Made by a program: the position numbers and the translations under genes
Origin: Pseudoxanthomonas sp. CF385
GTDB lineage: Bacteria; Pseudomonadota; Gammaproteobacteria; Xanthomonadales; Xanthomonadaceae
Direction of reading: 5' to 3'
Length of the DNA stretch: 64,000 nt
Assembly (NCBI RefSeq): GCF_900104255.1
Contig: NZ_FNKZ01000001.1
Location: 774,001 to 838,000 of the forward strand
In this document: in pieces, positions 10,886 to 20,127 of the stretch
Layout of the letters: every line of letters begins with the position of its first letter
How positions within the stretch are numbered: the first letter of the stretch is position 1
Notes under the pieces: generated by a model
Databases searched by the model: none
Told to the model about the DNA's origin: nothing
Seen by the model: only the letters and a program-made list of their open reading frames with translations

Positions 10886-12859
10886 ATGGCGGGCCTGCGC
10901 CGGCGCAGCAAGAATCCGCATGCCGAGGCCGACCAGTTCCGCCGCCGGGCGGTGATCGGTTTCGCCGTCGTCGGCGCCTGCCTCGTCGCACTGGCGGCCT
11001 GGTACTTCAAGCTGCAGGTGCTGGACCACGACGAATACGCCACGCGCTCGGAGGCCAACCGCATCCGCCCGCGCCCCGTCGTGCCCGGCCGCGGCACCAT
11101 CTACGACCGCAACGGCCGGTTGCTGGCGGAGAACGTGCCCGCGTTCCGCCTCGACATCACGCCCGACAAGGTGAAGGAGCCGGCGAAGCTCGTCGCCGAC
11201 CTCGGCAAGATCATCGCGCTCTCGCCCGAAGACATCGCGCGCTTCGAGGACACGCGCAAGGCGTCGCGCGGCTTCCGCCCGATCACCCTGAAGCTGCGCG
11301 TGTCCGAAGAGGAAATGGCGCGCTTCGCGGTGGACCGCTGGCGCTACCCCGGCGTAGAGCTGGTGCCCTACCTGACCCGGCGCTACCCCTATGGCGACCT
11401 CTTCGCGCACATCGTCGGCTACGTGGGCCGCGTCGACGAGAAGGACCTGGAGCAGCTCGGCGAGATCAACAGCGCGCTGACCCATATCGGCAAGACCGGT
11501 CTGGAGCGCTATTACGACGAGCAGTTGCGCGGGCGCATCGGCTACGAGAAGGTCGAGACCAACGTGGAGGGCCGCGCGCTGCGCGTGGTCGGCCGCGTGC
11601 CTGCCCAGGCCGGCACGGACCTGCGGTTGAGCGTGGATGCGACGCTGCAGCAGGCCATCGTCGATGCCTTCGGCGAGCTGGAGGGTTCGGCCATCGCGGT
11701 CGATCCGCGTACCGGCGAAGTGCTGGCCATGGTCAGCCTGCCGAGCTACGACCCCAACCTGTTCGTCAACGGCATTTCCAGCAAGGATTTCAGGTCCCTC
11801 AACGACAATCCCTCGCGGCCGCAGTTCAACCGCCTGGTATTGGGCGGCGTGGCGCCGGGTTCGACGCTGAAGCCGTTGATCGCCCTGGCCGGCCTGGACA
11901 GCGGCAAGCGCACGCCGGAAGACACGGTAGTGTCGACCGGCATGTTCTACCTGCCGGGCACGAGTCGCGGCTGGGGCGATGCCAGCAGGCGCGGCCATGG
12001 CGTGACCAACCTGCGCAAATCGATCTCGCAGTCGGTCAATACCTACTACTACCGCCTGGCGCTTGACCTGGGCATCCAGCAGTTCGACGAGTACATGGCG
12101 TCCTACGGTTTCGGTGAGCCCACCGGCATCGACCTGCGCGGCGAGATCGGCGGCATCCTGCCGTCGCCGCAGGCGAAGCTGAAGGCGCGCAAGGAACGCT
12201 GGTATCCCGGCGATACCGTCAATGTCGCCATCGGCCAGGGCGACTGGAAGGTGACGCCGCTGCAGCTGGTGCGCGCCACTGCCGGCATCGCCAGCGGCGA
12301 ACTGCGTCGTCCGCACCTGGTGGCGCAGTCGCGCGTCGGCTTCGATCGTCCCTGGGAACCGACGCCGCAACCGCGGCCGGTTCCGATCAGTCCGAATCCG
12401 CAGAACGTCGCGGTCGTGCGGCTGGGCATGCAGGACACCATGCAGCCGGGCGGTACCGGCTGGCGCGTGGCGCAGGGCGCGGCGTACCTGATGGCGGGCA
12501 AGACCGGCACCGCGCAGGTGATCAGCCGTCGCGGCACGGCGGCGGTCGATCCGCGCAGCCTGCCGATGCACCTGCGTCATCGTTCGCTGTTCGTCGGCTT
12601 CGCGCCGGCCGACAACCCGACGATCGCCATCGCCATCGCGGTCGAAGGCGGCGGTTACGGTGGCAGCACCGCCGGGCCGATGGCGCGCAAGATCTTCGAC
12701 GCCTACCTGCTCGGCAAGATGCCGGAGCAGGTGGACCCGGCAGGCGTACCCATCACGCCGGACGCCACGGTCGCGCCGCCGGCCGCACCCGCCGCGGTGC
12801 CGGCCACCCCGCCGCCGTCGGCGACGTCCCCCTCCGCACCGCAGGGAGCGCGCCGATGA
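10886..12859 (+). CDS. mrdA: penicillin-binding protein 2 (elongation-specific transpeptidase)
   Basis: A 657-residue class B PBP that cross-links new peptidoglycan during elongation. A single membrane anchor lies at about residues 20-40, followed by the pedestal domain and then the transpeptidase. The three catalytic motifs are visible: Ser326-Thr-Leu-Lys, Ser-Val-Asn in the Ser-Gln-Ser-Val-Asn-Thr-Tyr segment near 378, and Lys539-Thr-Gly. E. coli PBP2 has Ser-Ser-Asp at the second position, while Ser-x-Asn here is the more general PBP form. A Pro/Ala-rich tail of about 40 residues follows the catalytic domain. Its TGA overlaps the rodA ATG. Confidence 0.95.
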   Translation: MAGLRRRSKNPHAEADQFRRRAVIGFAVVGACLVALAAWYFKLQVLDHDEYATRSEANRIRPRPVVPGRGTIYDRNGRLLAENVPAFRLDITPDKVKEPAKLVADLGKIIALSPEDIARFEDTRKASRGFRPITLKLRVSEEEMARFAVDRWRYPGVELVPYLTRRYPYGDLFAHIVGYVGRVDEKDLEQLGEINSALTHIGKTGLERYYDEQLRGRIGYEKVETNVEGRALRVVGRVPAQAGTDLRLSVDATLQQAIVDAFGELEGSAIAVDPRTGEVLAMVSLPSYDPNLFVNGISSKDFRSLNDNPSRPQFNRLVLGGVAPGSTLKPLIALAGLDSGKRTPEDTVVSTGMFYLPGTSRGWGDASRRGHGVTNLRKSISQSVNTYYYRLALDLGIQQFDEYMASYGFGEPTGIDLRGEIGGILPSPQAKLKARKERWYPGDTVNVAIGQGDWKVTPLQLVRATAGIASGELRRPHLVAQSRVGFDRPWEPTPQPRPVPISPNPQNVAVVRLGMQDTMQPGGTGWRVAQGAAYLMAGKTGTAQVISRRGTAAVDPRSLPMHLRHRSLFVGFAPADNPTIAIAIAVEGGGYGGSTAGPMARKIFDAYLLGKMPEQVDPAGVPITPDATVAPPAAPAAVPATPPPSATSPSAPQGARR

Positions 12860-13992
12860 CCGACCTGTTGCGCTGGGGACTGGACCTGCTGCGTTACCTG
12901 CTGCGCACGCTGGACTGGCCGCTGCTGGGCGCGCTGCTGGCGCTGATGGCGGTCGGCCTGGCCGTGCTGTACAGCGCCGGCGGCGAAGCGCTCGGTGCGC
13001 GGCTCGTGCTGGCGCAGGGCGTGCGTTTCGGCGTGGGCCTGGCGGCGATGTGGGCGTTGTCGCGCGTCACTCCGGTGCGCTTGCGCGCGTGGACGCCGGG
13101 CGTGTTCGCGGTCGCGCTGGTGCCGCTGGTGCTGGTGCTGTTCATCGGCACCGGCAAGCACGGTGCGCACTGGATCGACCTGAAGTTCTTCTACCTGCAA
13201 CCCTCGGAGCTGCTGAAGATCGCATTGCCGATGATGCTGGCCTGGTACCTCCACCGCGAGCCGCTGCCGCCGGGCTGGCGCACGACGATGGTGTCCGCGT
13301 TGCTGATCGGCCTGCCGACCGGCCTGATCCTGCTGCAGCCCGACTTCGGCACGGCCATGTTGGTCGCGGCCAGCGGTGTGTTCGGCCTCTACCTGGCGGG
13401 CCTGTCGTGGTGGTGGTTCATCACCGCGGGCGTGCTCGGTGGCACCGCCGTGGGGCTGGTGATGTTCGCGCCCATCTCCTGGTTCTCTTTCCTGCGCGAA
13501 TACCAGCAGAACCGCATCCTGACCTTCCGCGATCCGGAGAACGATCCGCTGGGCGCGGGCTGGAACATCCTGCAGTCCAAGATCGCGATCGGCGGTGGCG
13601 GCTGGACCGGCAAAGGCTGGGGCCAGGGTTCGCAGTCGCACCTGGATTACCTGCCCGAGCACACCACCGACTTCATCTTCTCCGTGCTGTCGGAGGAGTT
13701 CGGCTGGGTAGGCGTGGCCGTGGTGCTGCTGCTGTACCTGTTTGTCGTCGGCCGCTGCCTGTGGATCGCGATGGATGCGCGCGACACGTACTCGCGCCTG
13801 GTCGCCGGCACGCTGGGCATGGCGCTGTTCGTCTACGTGATCGTCAACGGCGGCATGGTCTCGGGCCTGTTGCCGGTGGTGGGCGTGCCGATGCCGTTGC
13901 TGAGTTACGGCGGCACGTCGGCGGTGTCGTTGCTCGCCGGCCTGGGCCTGGTGATGGCGGTGCGTGCGCACCGGCCCGTGCACGGGTATTGA
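12856..13992 (+). CDS. rodA: rod shape-determining peptidoglycan polymerase RodA
   Basis: A 378-residue SEDS-family glycosyltransferase with about ten membrane helices that polymerises lipid II together with PBP2. Signature segments are Gln-Pro-Ser-Glu-Leu-Leu-Lys near residue 115, Gln-Pro-Asp-Phe-Gly-Thr-Ala near 159 (catalytic Asp region), Glu-His-Thr-Thr-Asp-Phe-Ile-Phe near 270, and Leu-Leu-Ser-Tyr-Gly-Gly-Thr-Ser near the C-terminus. The start overlaps the mrdA stop by four bases. Confidence 0.95.
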   Translation: MTDLLRWGLDLLRYLLRTLDWPLLGALLALMAVGLAVLYSAGGEALGARLVLAQGVRFGVGLAAMWALSRVTPVRLRAWTPGVFAVALVPLVLVLFIGTGKHGAHWIDLKFFYLQPSELLKIALPMMLAWYLHREPLPPGWRTTMVSALLIGLPTGLILLQPDFGTAMLVAASGVFGLYLAGLSWWWFITAGVLGGTAVGLVMFAPISWFSFLREYQQNRILTFRDPENDPLGAGWNILQSKIAIGGGGWTGKGWGQGSQSHLDYLPEHTTDFIFSVLSEEFGWVGVAVVLLLYLFVVGRCLWIAMDARDTYSRLVAGTLGMALFVYVIVNGGMVSGLLPVVGVPMPLLSYGGTSAVSLLAGLGLVMAVRAHRPVHGY

Positions 13993-14037
13993 GCGCACGC
14001 CGCGCTGCGCTCTGTTCACCCTGCACGGAAAATCGCG

Positions 14038-14046
14038 TGCTACCCT
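14038..14046 (+). promoter_or_regulatory. extended -10 element just upstream of mltB
   Basis: TG-C-TACCCT ends seven bases before the ATG at 14054. No -35 box is seen. Together with the similar ubiE and glnE sites it suggests a local promoter giving a leaderless or nearly leaderless mRNA, in addition to read-through from rodA. Confidence 0.35.
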
Positions 14047-14053
14047 CGCGCCG

Positions 14054-15193
14054 ATGATGCGACGCGTACTTCCCTGTCTGTTGGTGCTGGCCCTTGCGTC
14101 CTGCGCCACACCGCAACCGCCGCCGCCGGGTTCCTCGGCGACTCCTCCCGCCGATGCGACGAAAACGCCTGCCGAGACCTCGGTGGAGCGCGTGGCCGAC
14201 GTGCCGCCGGAGGCGCTCGCGCCGGTCGACTTCCCCACCGCACGCGCACAGTTCGTGCGCGACACCGCGGCGAAGTACGGCATCGCGCCGGCCGACATCG
14301 AGGCGACGCTGGGCAAGGCACAGTTCCTCGACAGCGTGGTCGCGGCCATGTCGCGGCCCGCCGAGCGGGTGAAGTCGTGGAGCGAGTACCGCGTGGGCTT
14401 CCTCACCCAGACGCGCATCGACGGCGGGCGGGCGTTCCTCGCCCAGCACCGCGACGAACTCGCGCGCGTCGAGCAGCAGTACGGCGTGCCACCGGAAGTG
14501 ATCGTCTCGATCATCGGCGTGGAGACCAACTACGGCGGGTTCACCGGCCGGCACAAGGTGCTGGATGCGCTGTACACGCTGGCCTTCCGCTATCCGCGCA
14601 GCGGCAATCCCGAGCGCGTCGCCTACGAGTACCGCCGCGAGCAGTTCTTCCGCGACGAACTGGCGCAGCTGTTCGCGCTGGGCCGCGAGGAGCAGCTGGA
14701 CATCGCCACGTTGACCGGCAGCTACGCGGGCGCGATGGGGCTGGGCCAGTTCATGCCGTCGAGCTACCGCGAGTTCGCGGTGGACGGCAACGGCGACGGC
14801 CGCCGCGATCTCTTCACGACGTATCCGGACATCTTCGCCTCCATCGCCAACTACTTCCGCAAGAAGGGCGGCGAGCGCGGTGGCTGGGTGCCCGGCGGTG
14901 CCGTGGTCGCACGCGCGCAGCTGCAGGACGGCTACGCGGAGTTCAACCCGGAGACCTGGACGCCGGACTACACGCTGGCGCAGTTGGCCGAGAAGGGCTA
15001 TCGCCCGCTCGATCCGGTGGTGCCCGACGCGACCGCCACACTGGTGCAGCTGGACGGCGCCGACGGCAAGCAGTACTGGCTGGGCTTCCAGAACTACTAC
15101 GCGATCACCCGCTACAACAATTCCAAGATGTACGCGATGGCCGTGTACCAGTTGTCGCAGGCGATCGCCGGCCGCGAGATTCCGCCGGCATGA
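14054..15193 (+). CDS. mltB: membrane-bound lytic murein transglycosylase B
   Basis: A 379-residue lipoprotein with the signal Leu-Val-Leu-Ala-Leu-Ala-Ser-Cys, Cys at about residue 16. MltB cuts the MurNAc-GlcNAc bond with formation of 1,6-anhydro-MurNAc in the periplasm. The catalytic Glu is in Gly-Val-Glu-Thr-Asn-Tyr-Gly at about residue 157. The Gly-Leu-Gly-Gln-Phe-Met-Pro-Ser segment near 232 and the later Asn-Tyr-Phe are also typical. The frame is open upstream of 14054, but only this start (Met-Met-Arg-Arg; 14057 is equally possible) gives the lipoprotein signal. It is followed directly by rlpA (ATGA overlap). Confidence 0.93.
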   Translation: MMRRVLPCLLVLALASCATPQPPPPGSSATPPADATKTPAETSVERVADVPPEALAPVDFPTARAQFVRDTAAKYGIAPADIEATLGKAQFLDSVVAAMSRPAERVKSWSEYRVGFLTQTRIDGGRAFLAQHRDELARVEQQYGVPPEVIVSIIGVETNYGGFTGRHKVLDALYTLAFRYPRSGNPERVAYEYRREQFFRDELAQLFALGREEQLDIATLTGSYAGAMGLGQFMPSSYREFAVDGNGDGRRDLFTTYPDIFASIANYFRKKGGERGGWVPGGAVVARAQLQDGYAEFNPETWTPDYTLAQLAEKGYRPLDPVVPDATATLVQLDGADGKQYWLGFQNYYAITRYNNSKMYAMAVYQLSQAIAGREIPPA

Positions 15194-16329
15194 GGTGGCT
15201 TGCGCTGCCGTTGCTCGCCGTCGCCCTGGCCGCGTGCAGCACGGCACCGAAGAAGTCGCCGTCGTCCCCGCTCTCCGGTGGCACGGCCACGTCGCCCACC
15301 GCGTCGTCGCGCCCGGCGCCCGGCAAGGACTGCTCGCGCTACGCGCCCGCGCAGGAAGACCTCTCCACGCGCGGCGACTACAAGGCCGGTGGCCTGTACA
15401 AGCCCGGCGTGGCCGATACCACGCCCGACCACGTCCCTGATCTGGACTGCATCCGTGAGCCCGTCGTCACGGCCGAAGCCCGTTCGCGCGTGGGCAACAA
15501 GTCGCCGTACACGGTGCTCGGCAAGCAGTACCGCGTGCTCGATCGCGTCGACGATTACGTGGAGCAGGGCACGGCGTCGTATTACGGCAACAAGTTCCAT
15601 GGCCGGCGCACCTCCAACCAGGAGGTGTACGACATGTACGCCTACAGCGCGGCGCACAAGTCGCTGCCGCTGCCGAGCTTCGCGCGCGTCACCAACCTGG
15701 ACAACGGCAAGTCGGTCGTCGTCCGCGTGAACGATCGTGGCCCCTTCCACGAGGGACGCGTGATTGATCTGAGCTACGCCGCCGCGGTGAGGCTGGGCAT
15801 CACCCAGCGTGGCACCGGCCGGGTGGAAGTGCGTGGCCTGGCCCCGGATGGCCGCGCGCTGGCCGAGGCGCCCACGGCGCCCGCCGTGACCGCACCGGTG
15901 CCGTCGGCGATGGACGCGCTGGTCGACCGGCTGCCCTCGGCCACGGCTACGACCGCGACCGCGCAGGGCTTCGAACAGTGGATGCAGGCCAACGGCGTGC
16001 GCGTGGCGACCGGCAAGCCCGGCGGCGCCGCCGCACCGGCGGTGTCGTCGACGCCTGTCCCCGCACCCGCGGCACCTGTCGCGACCGTCGTTGCGCCGTC
16101 GCCGCTGCAATTGCAGGTCGCCAGTTTCTCCAGCCGGGATAACGCCGACCGGGCGCTCGCCCGCCTGGCGGCCGCCGGCATCGCCGATGCGCGGTTGACC
16201 GACGTGCCCGGCAACGGGGGCACCCTGTGGCGGCTGCGCGTCGGTGCGCCGGATGCCGCGACGGCGGAAGCGCTGGCGGGCCGCATCGCGGGCCTGGGCT
16301 TCGGCCGGCCGCAACTGGTGCGCGAATAG
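15190..16329 (+). CDS. rlpA: RlpA-type septal lytic transglycosylase with SPOR domain
   Basis: A 379-residue outer-membrane lipoprotein with signal Leu-Ala-Ala-Cys (Cys at about residue 16). The double-psi beta-barrel RlpA domain spans about residues 130-220, with Gly-Thr-Ala-Ser-Tyr-Tyr-Gly and Val-Arg-Val-Asn-Asp-Arg-Gly-Pro-Phe. A Pro/Ala-rich linker leads to a C-terminal SPOR domain (about 300-379, starting Leu-Gln-Leu-Gln-Val-Ala-Ser-Phe) that in this family binds denuded glycan strands. The ATG overlaps the mltB TGA by four bases; the upstream open frame inside mltB is a shadow. Confidence 0.93.
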   Translation: MRWLALPLLAVALAACSTAPKKSPSSPLSGGTATSPTASSRPAPGKDCSRYAPAQEDLSTRGDYKAGGLYKPGVADTTPDHVPDLDCIREPVVTAEARSRVGNKSPYTVLGKQYRVLDRVDDYVEQGTASYYGNKFHGRRTSNQEVYDMYAYSAAHKSLPLPSFARVTNLDNGKSVVVRVNDRGPFHEGRVIDLSYAAAVRLGITQRGTGRVEVRGLAPDGRALAEAPTAPAVTAPVPSAMDALVDRLPSATATTATAQGFEQWMQANGVRVATGKPGGAAAPAVSSTPVPAPAAPVATVVAPSPLQLQVASFSSRDNADRALARLAAAGIADARLTDVPGNGGTLWRLRVGAPDAATAEALAGRIAGLGFGRPQLVRE

Positions 16330-16441
16330 TCGCGGGAAACCGCTGGTTTTTTACGTTCTTCCAACCCACGAACGGGCCGGCATCCCTACAATATCGGCCT
16401 TGAATCGTCAGGCCCACGGCCTTGCCAGGAGTTTTCCGCCG

Positions 16442-17644
16442 ATGAAGTTCCGTTTCGCCCTCGCCGCGCTCGCGACCACCGCCATGGGCCTGGCCATCGC
16501 CCAGACGCCCGCGCCGACCCCGGCGCCTGCCGCTGCCGCGCCCGCCGCGCCTGTCGAGATCCCGCCGCCGCCCAAGCCCACCGCCACCGCGTGGGTGCTC
16601 GTGGACTACATCACCGGCCAGGTGCTGGCGGGCGAGAACTACAACGAACGCGTCGAGCCGGCCAGCATCACCAAGGTGATGACGTCGTACGTGCTGGCGG
16701 CCGAGCAGAAGAACGGCAAGATCAAGCCCGACGATCAGGTGATGATGAGCGAGCGCGCCTGGCGCGAGGGCGGTGCAGGCACCGACGGCAGCTACAGCGG
16801 CTTCGCCGTCAACAAGACCGCGCCGCTGCTGGACATGGAAAAGGGCATGGCCGTGCAGTCGGGCAACGACGCCGCCATCGCGCTGGCCGAACACGCGGCC
16901 GGCAGCCAGGAAGCCTTCGCGTCGCTGATGAACAACTACGCCGCGCAGATCGGCATGAAGGGTTCGCACTTCGTCAACGCGCACGGCCTGTCGGCGCCGG
17001 AGCACTACTCGACCGCGTACGACCTGGCGCTGTTGGGACGCTCCTTCATCCGCGATTACCCCGAGCAGTACGCGTTCAACAAGATCAAGGAATTCACGGT
17101 CGGCACGATCACCCAGCCGAACCGCAACCTGCTGCTGTGGCGCGACGCCAGCGTGGACGGCATCAAGACCGGTCACCACTCGGCTGCCGGCTACTGCCTG
17201 ATGAGCTCGGCCAAGCGTGGCGACCAGCGGCTGGTCGCCGTGGTCATGGGCTCCACCTCCGAAAAGCAGCGCGCCGATGACAGCCTGGCGCTGCTCAACT
17301 GGGGTTTCCGCTTCTACGAAACGCACCGCCTGTACGAACCGGGCAAGGTCATCGCCAGCCAGCGCGTCTGGAAGGGCCAGACCAAGGAAGTACAACTGGG
17401 CGTCGCCCAGCCGATGCTGGTCAGCGTGCCGCGTGGCCGCTATGGCGATTTGAAGCCGACGATGGACGTGCCCAAGACGCTGGTCGCGCCGATCACGCAG
17501 GGCCAGGCCATCGGCACCGTGAAGGTCACGCTGGACGGCAAGGTCGTCGCGCAGTCGCCGCTGGTGGCGATCACGGCGATCGAAGAGGCCGGCTTCTTCA
17601 AGCGCCTGTGGGATGCGTTCTGGATGTGGTGGGAGTCGGAGTGA
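16442..17644 (+). CDS. dacC: D-alanyl-D-alanine carboxypeptidase (PBP5/6 type)
   Basis: A 400-residue serine peptidase that removes the terminal D-Ala from peptidoglycan stem peptides in the periplasm. A Sec signal peptide runs to about residue 20. The active-site motif Ser75-Ile-Thr-Lys, then Ser-Gly-Asn near 140 and Lys-Thr-Gly near 243, are all present. The C-terminal amphipathic helix (Phe-Phe-Lys-Arg-Leu-Trp-Asp-Ala-Phe-Trp) is the membrane-docking element of this class. A -10-like TACAAT sits at 16387-16392, and AGGAG precedes the ATG. Paralogues dacA/dacC cannot be told apart by eye, so the symbol is a family-level call. Confidence 0.9.
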   Translation: MKFRFALAALATTAMGLAIAQTPAPTPAPAAAAPAAPVEIPPPPKPTATAWVLVDYITGQVLAGENYNERVEPASITKVMTSYVLAAEQKNGKIKPDDQVMMSERAWREGGAGTDGSYSGFAVNKTAPLLDMEKGMAVQSGNDAAIALAEHAAGSQEAFASLMNNYAAQIGMKGSHFVNAHGLSAPEHYSTAYDLALLGRSFIRDYPEQYAFNKIKEFTVGTITQPNRNLLLWRDASVDGIKTGHHSAAGYCLMSSAKRGDQRLVAVVMGSTSEKQRADDSLALLNWGFRFYETHRLYEPGKVIASQRVWKGQTKEVQLGVAQPMLVSVPRGRYGDLKPTMDVPKTLVAPITQGQAIGTVKVTLDGKVVAQSPLVAITAIEEAGFFKRLWDAFWMWWESE

Positions 17645-17665
17645 TCCGTCCCGCCCCATGAGGAT

Positions 17666-17693
17666 GAAGAAGCCGGCGAACGCCGGCTTCTTC
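17666..17693. terminator. bidirectional intrinsic terminator between dacC and the DMT transporter
   Basis: A perfect 13-bp stem (17666-17678 with 17681-17693), flanked by A/T-rich arms (GAAGAA...TTCTTC), lies between two convergent genes. It can end transcripts from both sides and closes the elongation cluster. Confidence 0.8.
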
Positions 17694-17703
17694 TTGTCCG
17701 GCG

Positions 17704-18567
17704 TCAGCCGATGCCGGCGGCGATCAGGCCGATGGCGATGATCGCCAGCGGAATGGCCAGCAGGTTGAGGCGGCTGAGTCGCTCGCCGAAGCCGAACACG
17801 CCCACGAGCGTGCCGAGTACCACCACACCGATGTTCATCATCGAGAACACCACCGCCGGATGATCCGGCAGCGCGCGATGCGCCTTCACGTAGAACAGGA
17901 TGTTGGCGAAGTTCAGCGTGCCCAGCAGCAGGCCGGCGCCCAGCGCCGCGCGCGTCGGCAGGGCCTGATTGCGCCAGGCGCGCAGTCCCTGCACGAGCAG
18001 CATCACCGTAAACGCCGCGACGAACGCGACCTGCAGCGAGGCGGCGAACGGCGTGCCCGCAGCCGCCAGCCGCTTGAGCAGCACGTCCACGCTCGCGTAG
18101 CCGACCAGCACCAGCAGCGGCAAGGCCCAGGCCTGCCAGCCGTCGCTGCGCGTGCCGCGCTCCGGCCGCGCCACCAGGCAGGCGATCGCCGCCACGCCCA
18201 GCACGAGGCCGGCGATGCGCAGTGCGTTGGCCTGTTCGCCGAACCACAGGAACGCCGCCAGCAGCGACAGCACCAGCGACATCCGCTGCGCGATGTCGGT
18301 GCGCACGATGCCGGCCGCGCGTACCGACGCCGACAGCGCCAGGAAGATGCCGGGCAGCAGCAGCGCCAGCAGCGCCAGTTCGGCCCAGGGGGCGCCGGCG
18401 TGCGTCAGCGTGGCCAACGGCGGGTCCAGCAGGCCGAAGCACAGCAGCGAGGCGGCCAGGTAGTTCCAGGTGATGCCCTGGGCGGTGTCGATGCCGCGCC
18501 GCTGCATCAGCTTGAGCAGCACGGAGACCAGCACGCTGCAGGCGACGCTGATGAGCAGGTAGGCCAC
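17704..18567 (-). CDS. EamA/DMT-family membrane transporter
   Basis: A 287-residue protein with about ten hydrophobic helices arranged as two EamA-like halves, so probably a drug/metabolite exporter of the inner membrane. The start is GTG at 18567 (Val/Met-Ala-Tyr-Leu-Leu-Ile-Ser-Val). No charged substrate motif allows a more specific call. It converges on dacC with a shared terminator and is divergent from the CsgG-like gene. Confidence 0.82.
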   Translation of the reverse strand: MAYLLISVACSVLVSVLLKLMQRRGIDTAQGITWNYLAASLLCFGLLDPPLATLTHAGAPWAELALLALLLPGIFLALSASVRAAGIVRTDIAQRMSLVLSLLAAFLWFGEQANALRIAGLVLGVAAIACLVARPERGTRSDGWQAWALPLLVLVGYASVDVLLKRLAAAGTPFAASLQVAFVAAFTVMLLVQGLRAWRNQALPTRAALGAGLLLGTLNFANILFYVKAHRALPDHPAVVFSMMNIGVVVLGTLVGVFGFGERLSRLNLLAIPLAIIAIGLIAAGIG

Positions 18568-18789
18568 AGGGGGACTCGAGGGGAGGGCGCGCGATTATCG
18601 CGCCTGAACGCGAAGCCGTGCGCCCCGGCCGCCGCTGGCCGCCACCTCTCACTCTTTGCGTGCCTAGCGGGAAGGACGGCCACCATCGCCTATCATCGGG
18701 CCCGGGAGATGCGACGCGACAGCGTCTTTCGCCCGGCCCACGGAATAACCCGCGCCATGCGGATCACCACTTTTCAAGGAGATGCACGA

Positions 18790-19749
18790 GTGAACAGGGG
18801 AACACGACATACGGTACTGGCGACGGCCTGCATGCTGATGGCGGCCGCCGCGGCGCCCGCCTTCGCGCAGCGCCAGAGCGCACAGGACCAGCGCAAGCAG
18901 CAGACGGCCGAGATCCCGACCTGCTCCAAGCCGCTGGGCACGATCTCGGTGATCGAGCCGGAGGACGGCGTGAACTGGTGGAGCGGCCAGCAGCTGCCGG
19001 CGCCGTCGAAGCTGATCAAGGTGTTCGTCAACAAGTCGCGCTGCTTCACCCTCGTCGATCGCGGCGCGGGCATGGGCGCGGCGATGGCCGAGCGCGACCT
19101 GGCGGCCAGCGGCGAGCTGCGCAACCGCTCCAATCTCGGCAAGGGCCAGATCCGCGCGGCGGACTACGTGCTGGTGCCCGACCTGATCTCGCAGAACAGC
19201 AACGCCGGCGGCAACGCCATCAGCGGCCTGCTGGGCGGGCTGGTGGGCGGCAACGTCGGTCGCGTGGTCGGCGGGCTGGACTTCAAGAAGAAGACCGCCG
19301 ACGTCGTCCTGACCGTCACCGACGTGCGCTCGTCCGAGCAGGTCGCGATGGCCGAGGGCAGCGCCAAGAAGACCGACATCGGCTGGGGTGCGGGCGGCAG
19401 CCTGTTCACCGGCAGCCACTGGGGCGGCGGCGGCGCCAGCGGCTACGCCAACACCGAGATCGGCCAGGTGATCACGCTGGCCTACCTGCAGGCCTACACC
19501 AACCTGGTCAGCGAGCTGGGCGGCCTGTCCGGCAACGCGTCGGCGTCCAACGCCCAGCAGGCGGTGGAAATGACCAAGCCCGGCCGCCTGTTCGCCAATG
19601 CCAAGGGCACCGGCAAGGCGGTACGCGACCTGGACCCCGGCATGATGCTGTACCCCACCGGCAACAAGGAGGGCGTCATGTGGGAAGTCGAGGACGAACT
19701 CGGCAACAAGGGTTGGGTCTCGTCCAGCCTGGTGCAGCTGGCGCGCTGA
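18790..19749 (+). CDS. CsgG/HfaB-family protein with signal peptide and C-terminal SH3-like region
   Basis: A 319-residue secreted protein. The GTG at 18790 is chosen because AAGGAG lies at 18776-18781 and the product begins with a clean Sec signal ending Ala-Phe-Ala-Gln near residue 23. The central part (Phe-Val-Asn-Lys-Ser-Arg-Cys-Phe-Thr-Leu-Val-Asp-Arg-Gly, then a Gly-rich Leu-Leu-Gly-Gly-Leu-Val-Gly-Gly-Asn segment and Asp-Val-Val-Leu-Thr-Val-Thr-Asp-Val-Arg) matches CsgG/HfaB lipoprotein secretion-channel homologues. The end resembles a bacterial SH3 fold. There is no lipobox Cys at the cleavage site and no curli or holdfast gene nearby. An envelope role is likely; the cargo is unknown. 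Confidence 0.75.
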   Translation: MNRGTRHTVLATACMLMAAAAAPAFAQRQSAQDQRKQQTAEIPTCSKPLGTISVIEPEDGVNWWSGQQLPAPSKLIKVFVNKSRCFTLVDRGAGMGAAMAERDLAASGELRNRSNLGKGQIRAADYVLVPDLISQNSNAGGNAISGLLGGLVGGNVGRVVGGLDFKKKTADVVLTVTDVRSSEQVAMAEGSAKKTDIGWGAGGSLFTGSHWGGGGASGYANTEIGQVITLAYLQAYTNLVSELGGLSGNASASNAQQAVEMTKPGRLFANAKGTGKAVRDLDPGMMLYPTGNKEGVMWEVEDELGNKGWVSSSLVQLAR

Positions 19750-19768
19750 GCCGCGACCGCTGCCTGCC

Positions 19769-19794
19769 GGAGGGCCGCCCCAGGGCGGCCCTCC
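19769..19794 (+). terminator. intrinsic terminator after the CsgG-like gene
   Basis: A perfect 12-bp stem (19769-19780 with 19783-19794) and a two-base loop, followed by GCGTTTCC, lies 20 bases after the stop codon. Confidence 0.75.
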
Positions 19795-19848
19795 GCGTTT
19801 CCGGGCCCGCGGCTTGGCTTTCACGCGCCGCGTCCCAATAATTCCCGC

Positions 19849-20127
19849 ATGGAAATCAAATCCGACAACCCCGAACACGGCTTCCAGTTCCCCGGCACCT
19901 TCGAGCTCAGCGCGATGGGCACCGCCGGCACCGGCCTGGAGACCGAACTGCCGCGCCTGCTGGAATCGGCCGGCGTGGACGTCCTGCACGAAGACATTTC
20001 GTGGAAGCACTCGAGCAACGGCAAGTACGTCTCGGTGCGCATCCGCTTCCGTGCCGATGACCGCGCGCAGTACGACGCCGCCCACAACGCGCTGCGCGAT
20101 CATCCGGAAGTGAAGTGGACGCTGTGA
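19849..20127 (+). CDS. DUF493 (YbeD-like) family protein
   Basis: A 92-residue cytoplasmic protein with the ferredoxin-like alpha/beta pattern of DUF493/YbeD (Phe-Pro-Gly-Thr-Phe-Glu-Leu near the start, Gly-Lys-Tyr-Val-Ser-Val-Arg-Ile in the middle). YbeD genes sit next to lipB in many proteobacteria, as here, so a regulatory role linked to lipoate is often suggested but unproven. The sequence AATAAT lies six bases before the ATG. The lipB start overlaps this stop codon. Confidence 0.88.
   Translation: MEIKSDNPEHGFQFPGTFELSAMGTAGTGLETELPRLLESAGVDVLHEDISWKHSSNGKYVSVRIRFRADDRAQYDAAHNALRDHPEVKWTL

Noticed and set aside
16387..16392. TACAAT as promoter of dacC
   Set aside because: A -10-like hexamer, but no -35 at a suitable distance and no extended TG, so only mentioned under dacC.
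15947..18652. A 901-codon minus-strand frame spanning dacC and the transporter
   Set aside because: It covers a gene, a terminator and parts of others in the wrong frames.
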